Source: Spirochaetia bacterium (lineage in GTDB: Bacteria > Spirochaetota > Spirochaetia > Treponematales > Breznakiellaceae). Taken from it: DNA of 8,032 nucleotides. Of the stretch, positions 6,092-8,032 are shown in pieces; positions within the stretch are counted from its first letter, which is position 1, and every line of letters begins with the position of its first letter. A program made the translations under genes and the position numbers. The notes under the pieces are model-generated. The model was given only the letters and a program-made list of their open reading frames with translations. It was not told where the DNA came from and did not search any database. Location: positions 1 to 8,032 of the forward strand of contig BOBW01000074.1 of the NCBI GenBank assembly GCA_026002595.1, given 5' to 3'.

Positions 6092-7200
6092 TCTATTTAT
6101 TGTTTTTATCTCCATTTATGATCGCCTCAATTTTTGAAATATATGGGATGAAGAGTCTCTATAAAAAATACATGTTCATTGCTCTTATTACCATACTGGC
6201 TCTTTTCGTCGGCCTGCGATATAAAACAGGATATGATTATTCAGGTTACATACGGCATTTTAATAAATCTGTTATTATAGACCTTGCGGATACCAGAATA
6301 GAACCCGGTTTTATGATAGTAAACAGGGTTTTCAAATCTGTCTTTGATAATTATTTTGTTTTACAATTTTTCTTTGCCTGTTTTTTTTGTTTTGCAGCTT
6401 TCAAGTTTATCACTAAATATTCAAAATATCAAATTGTATCGCTGACATTTATTGTTCTTTTGTATTTTTATGCATTTCTAATGGCGCAAATAAGACAGGC
6501 AACTGCTGTTGGAATAGTTCTCTTGGCAACCAAATATATCTTCAGCAGAAAACCGGTACAATTTTTTTGCATGGTTTTATTGGCATCAATGTTTCATATA
6601 TCAGCAATTGTGGCTGTGTTACTATATTTCCTTTACAGAAATTATGGGAAAGTAATACCTATAGTTTTCATGATAAGTGCATTTGTTCTTGGCCATAAAG
6701 GCACTATCATAATGTTATTGTTATATATTATGTCCCCGTTTATGCCGGAACGAATGTCAAAAAGGATATTGTTTTTTCTTGAAAACGAATCAGACGTACA
6801 AAGGCCAAATGAATATTATATTTTATTATTAATATTAATAGCTATATTTTTGGTTTTAAAAGTTAAAAACAATGATAAGAAAACATCCTTTTTTTTGAAT
6901 GCATTGGCAGTTGCAATGATTCTAAGGGGCATGTCAATAGGGGTAACGTTGTTTAATAGAGTATCCATTTATTTTTCTATGTATGCTATTATTACTTATA
7001 CATATCTTTTTTCTGTTATTAACTTTAACAAATTAAAAGATCTCTTTCTTATTTATGTATGCGCTATTATGGTTTTTTTCGGAGCGCCCTATGTAAAACA
7101 CATTACAGAGACAGGCCATAAGGCTCATTTTGAGCCCTATTATAATGTCCTGGAGCATCCCTATAAAGCCCAATTCAGAAGAGATTGGAATGAAGAATAA
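6088..7200 (+). CDS. EpsG-family (Wzy-type) polysaccharide polymerase
   Basis: A polytopic membrane protein of 370 residues with the EpsG family pattern, expected to join flipped repeat units outside the membrane. Seen: hydrophobic N terminus, GLRYKTGYDYSGY (42-54; the usual GLR-(x)n-G-DY motif), IEPGFMIVNRVF (71-82), RQATAVGIVLLATKYI (136-151) and the typical LLASMFHISAIV (164-175), followed by several further hydrophobic helices. The likely start is the TTG at 6088, which shares TTGA with the preceding stop; it gives the expected MIYLLF start of this family. There is no strong ribosome site (GAAGA at 6076-6080 is the nearest), so translation probably depends on coupling. A later ATG at 6118 is possible but would cut into the first helix. 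The gene is distinctly AT-rich with many TTA and ATA codons. A GT2 gene follows after 13 bases. Confidence 0.82.
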   Translation: MIYLLFLSPFMIASIFEIYGMKSLYKKYMFIALITILALFVGLRYKTGYDYSGYIRHFNKSVIIDLADTRIEPGFMIVNRVFKSVFDNYFVLQFFFACFFCFAAFKFITKYSKYQIVSLTFIVLLYFYAFLMAQIRQATAVGIVLLATKYIFSRKPVQFFCMVLLASMFHISAIVAVLLYFLYRNYGKVIPIVFMISAFVLGHKGTIIMLLLYIMSPFMPERMSKRILFFLENESDVQRPNEYYILLLILIAIFLVLKVKNNDKKTSFFLNALAVAMILRGMSIGVTLFNRVSIYFSMYAIITYTYLFSVINFNKLKDLFLIYVCAIMVFFGAPYVKHITETGHKAHFEPYYNVLEHPYKAQFRRDWNEE

Positions 7201-7213
7201 TGAGGAATGATTA

Positions 7214-8032
7214 ATGCCCAAGGTTTCAGTCCTTGTGCCAATTTATAATGTTGAAAAATATCTCCGGTGTTGTTTGGATAGTATACTAATGCAAACGGTT
7301 ACCGATTTTGAACTATTACTGATTGACGATGGAAGCACTGATAATTGTGGGGCAATTTGTGACGAGTATGCCCAAAAAGATTCACGTGTTCGAGTCTTTC
7401 ACAAGGAGAATGGAGGCGTAAGTTCTGCGCGCAATTTAGGATTGGATAATGCCGTCGGGGAATGGATTGCTTTTGTAGATGCCGACGACTGGGTTGAATC
7501 AAATTATATAGAGACTCTGCTATATGAAAATAAAGCCGCCGATATTATTTTTTTTGGTTCAACAAGATGTTATCCGTATGGGGAAACTATTACAAAAGAC
7601 GTAATTTCTTCTTATTGTAATAGCAGGATTGATATAGAGAAAGCGTTGTATTATTTACAAACATTTGATTATGTAGGATTTACATGGAATAAACTATTAA
7701 AAAATACTATTATCCAGGATAATAAGATTCGTTTTATAAATGATTTAAATTATAGAGAGGATGAGTTATTTACGCTTCAATATTGTCGTTATATTAGAAA
7801 TTTGACAATAATATCTTCATCTATCTATAATTATCGTGTCCTGGACAGCGGATTAAGTGTTCGAAAAAAAACTTCTAAAGAATTTGCTTTACTGGCAAAC
7901 AACTTGCTTGAAAATATAAATTTTTTTTGTTTTCTTCCATTAATTAATCTGGAAAAGGAACGAGTCTTAAAATCATTATTAAAAGCAATTTTTCTGGAAA
8001 ATAAAACAGAGAGAAAAAAATGTATTATATAT
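7214..8032 (+). CDS. GT2 family glycosyltransferase (partial, 3' end outside)
   Basis: The frame is open from the ATG at 7214 to the last base of the window, 273 codons, so the C terminus is missing. GAGGA lies seven bases before the ATG, 13 bases after the polymerase gene. The GT-A domain of family 2 is clear: VSVLVPIYNVEKYLRCCLDSI begins at residue 4, LLIDDGSTDN is at 35-44, NGGVSSARNLG at 66-76, FVDADDW at 87-93 (metal-binding DxD) and YREDELF at 180-186, which keeps the Glu-Asp acceptor-site pair that the GT2 at 3915-4991 has lost. Spacing between ARN and DADD is normal. The expected role is adding one sugar to the repeat unit on the cytoplasmic side. It is a paralogue of the earlier GT2, but too different to be a recent copy. 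Confidence 0.9.
   Translation, partial: MPKVSVLVPIYNVEKYLRCCLDSILMQTVTDFELLLIDDGSTDNCGAICDEYAQKDSRVRVFHKENGGVSSARNLGLDNAVGEWIAFVDADDWVESNYIETLLYENKAADIIFFGSTRCYPYGETITKDVISSYCNSRIDIEKALYYLQTFDYVGFTWNKLLKNTIIQDNKIRFINDLNYREDELFTLQYCRYIRNLTIISSSIYNYRVLDSGLSVRKKTSKEFALLANNLLENINFFCFLPLINLEKERVLKSLLKAIFLENKTERKKCIIY

Noticed and set aside
1..8032. CRISPR arrays, tRNA or rRNA genes, insertion sequences, integrase genes
   Set aside because: No regularly spaced repeat array, no tRNA cloverleaf or rRNA segment, and no transposase or integrase-like frame was found on either strand.

Overview
This window joins three unlike blocks of a bacterial chromosome. Genes have Shine-Dalgarno sites (AGGAG/GAGGA type) and sigma70-like promoters. 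GC is about 50% on the left and about 35-40% on the right. The organism cannot be named from this. The leader-driven translation argues against Bacteroidetes; a gut spirochaete (Treponema-like) or a Firmicute fits, at low confidence.

Left block (1-836): a rho-independent terminator (49-80) closes a transcript arriving from outside the window. About 215 bases rich in inverted repeats follow, then a 163-residue protein of unknown function (295-786). Second block (837-2357), minus strand: a complete AbiE type IV toxin-antitoxin / abortive-infection pair. The antitoxin AbiEi comes first and the nucleotidyltransferase toxin AbiEii follows one base later, with its own promoter and a candidate operator.

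Right block (2425 to the end), plus strand: a tightly packed surface-polysaccharide operon. It encodes a Wzx-type flippase, a GT2 glycosyltransferase, a polysaccharide pyruvyl transferase family protein, an EpsG/Wzy-type polymerase and a second GT2 glycosyltransferase cut by the window edge. The first three junctions overlap by 22, 4 and 4 bases. The likely scheme is that the GT2 enzymes add sugars to a lipid-linked repeat unit, the pyruvyl transferase-like protein decorates it, Wzx flips it across the membrane and the polymerase joins units outside. No initiating sugar-phosphate transferase, chain-length regulator or sugar-nucleotide gene is visible, so the locus probably continues rightwards.

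Most worth a second look: (1) overlapping divergent promoters for abiE and the polysaccharide operon that share one imperfect palindrome; (2) the first GT2 has Gly where the family has its acceptor-site catalytic Asp, and carries a 20-bp direct repeat inside its catalytic domain; (3) an abrupt GC drop about 52 codons into the flippase gene, which looks like a recombination joint; (4) the structured leader in front of the unknown gene.
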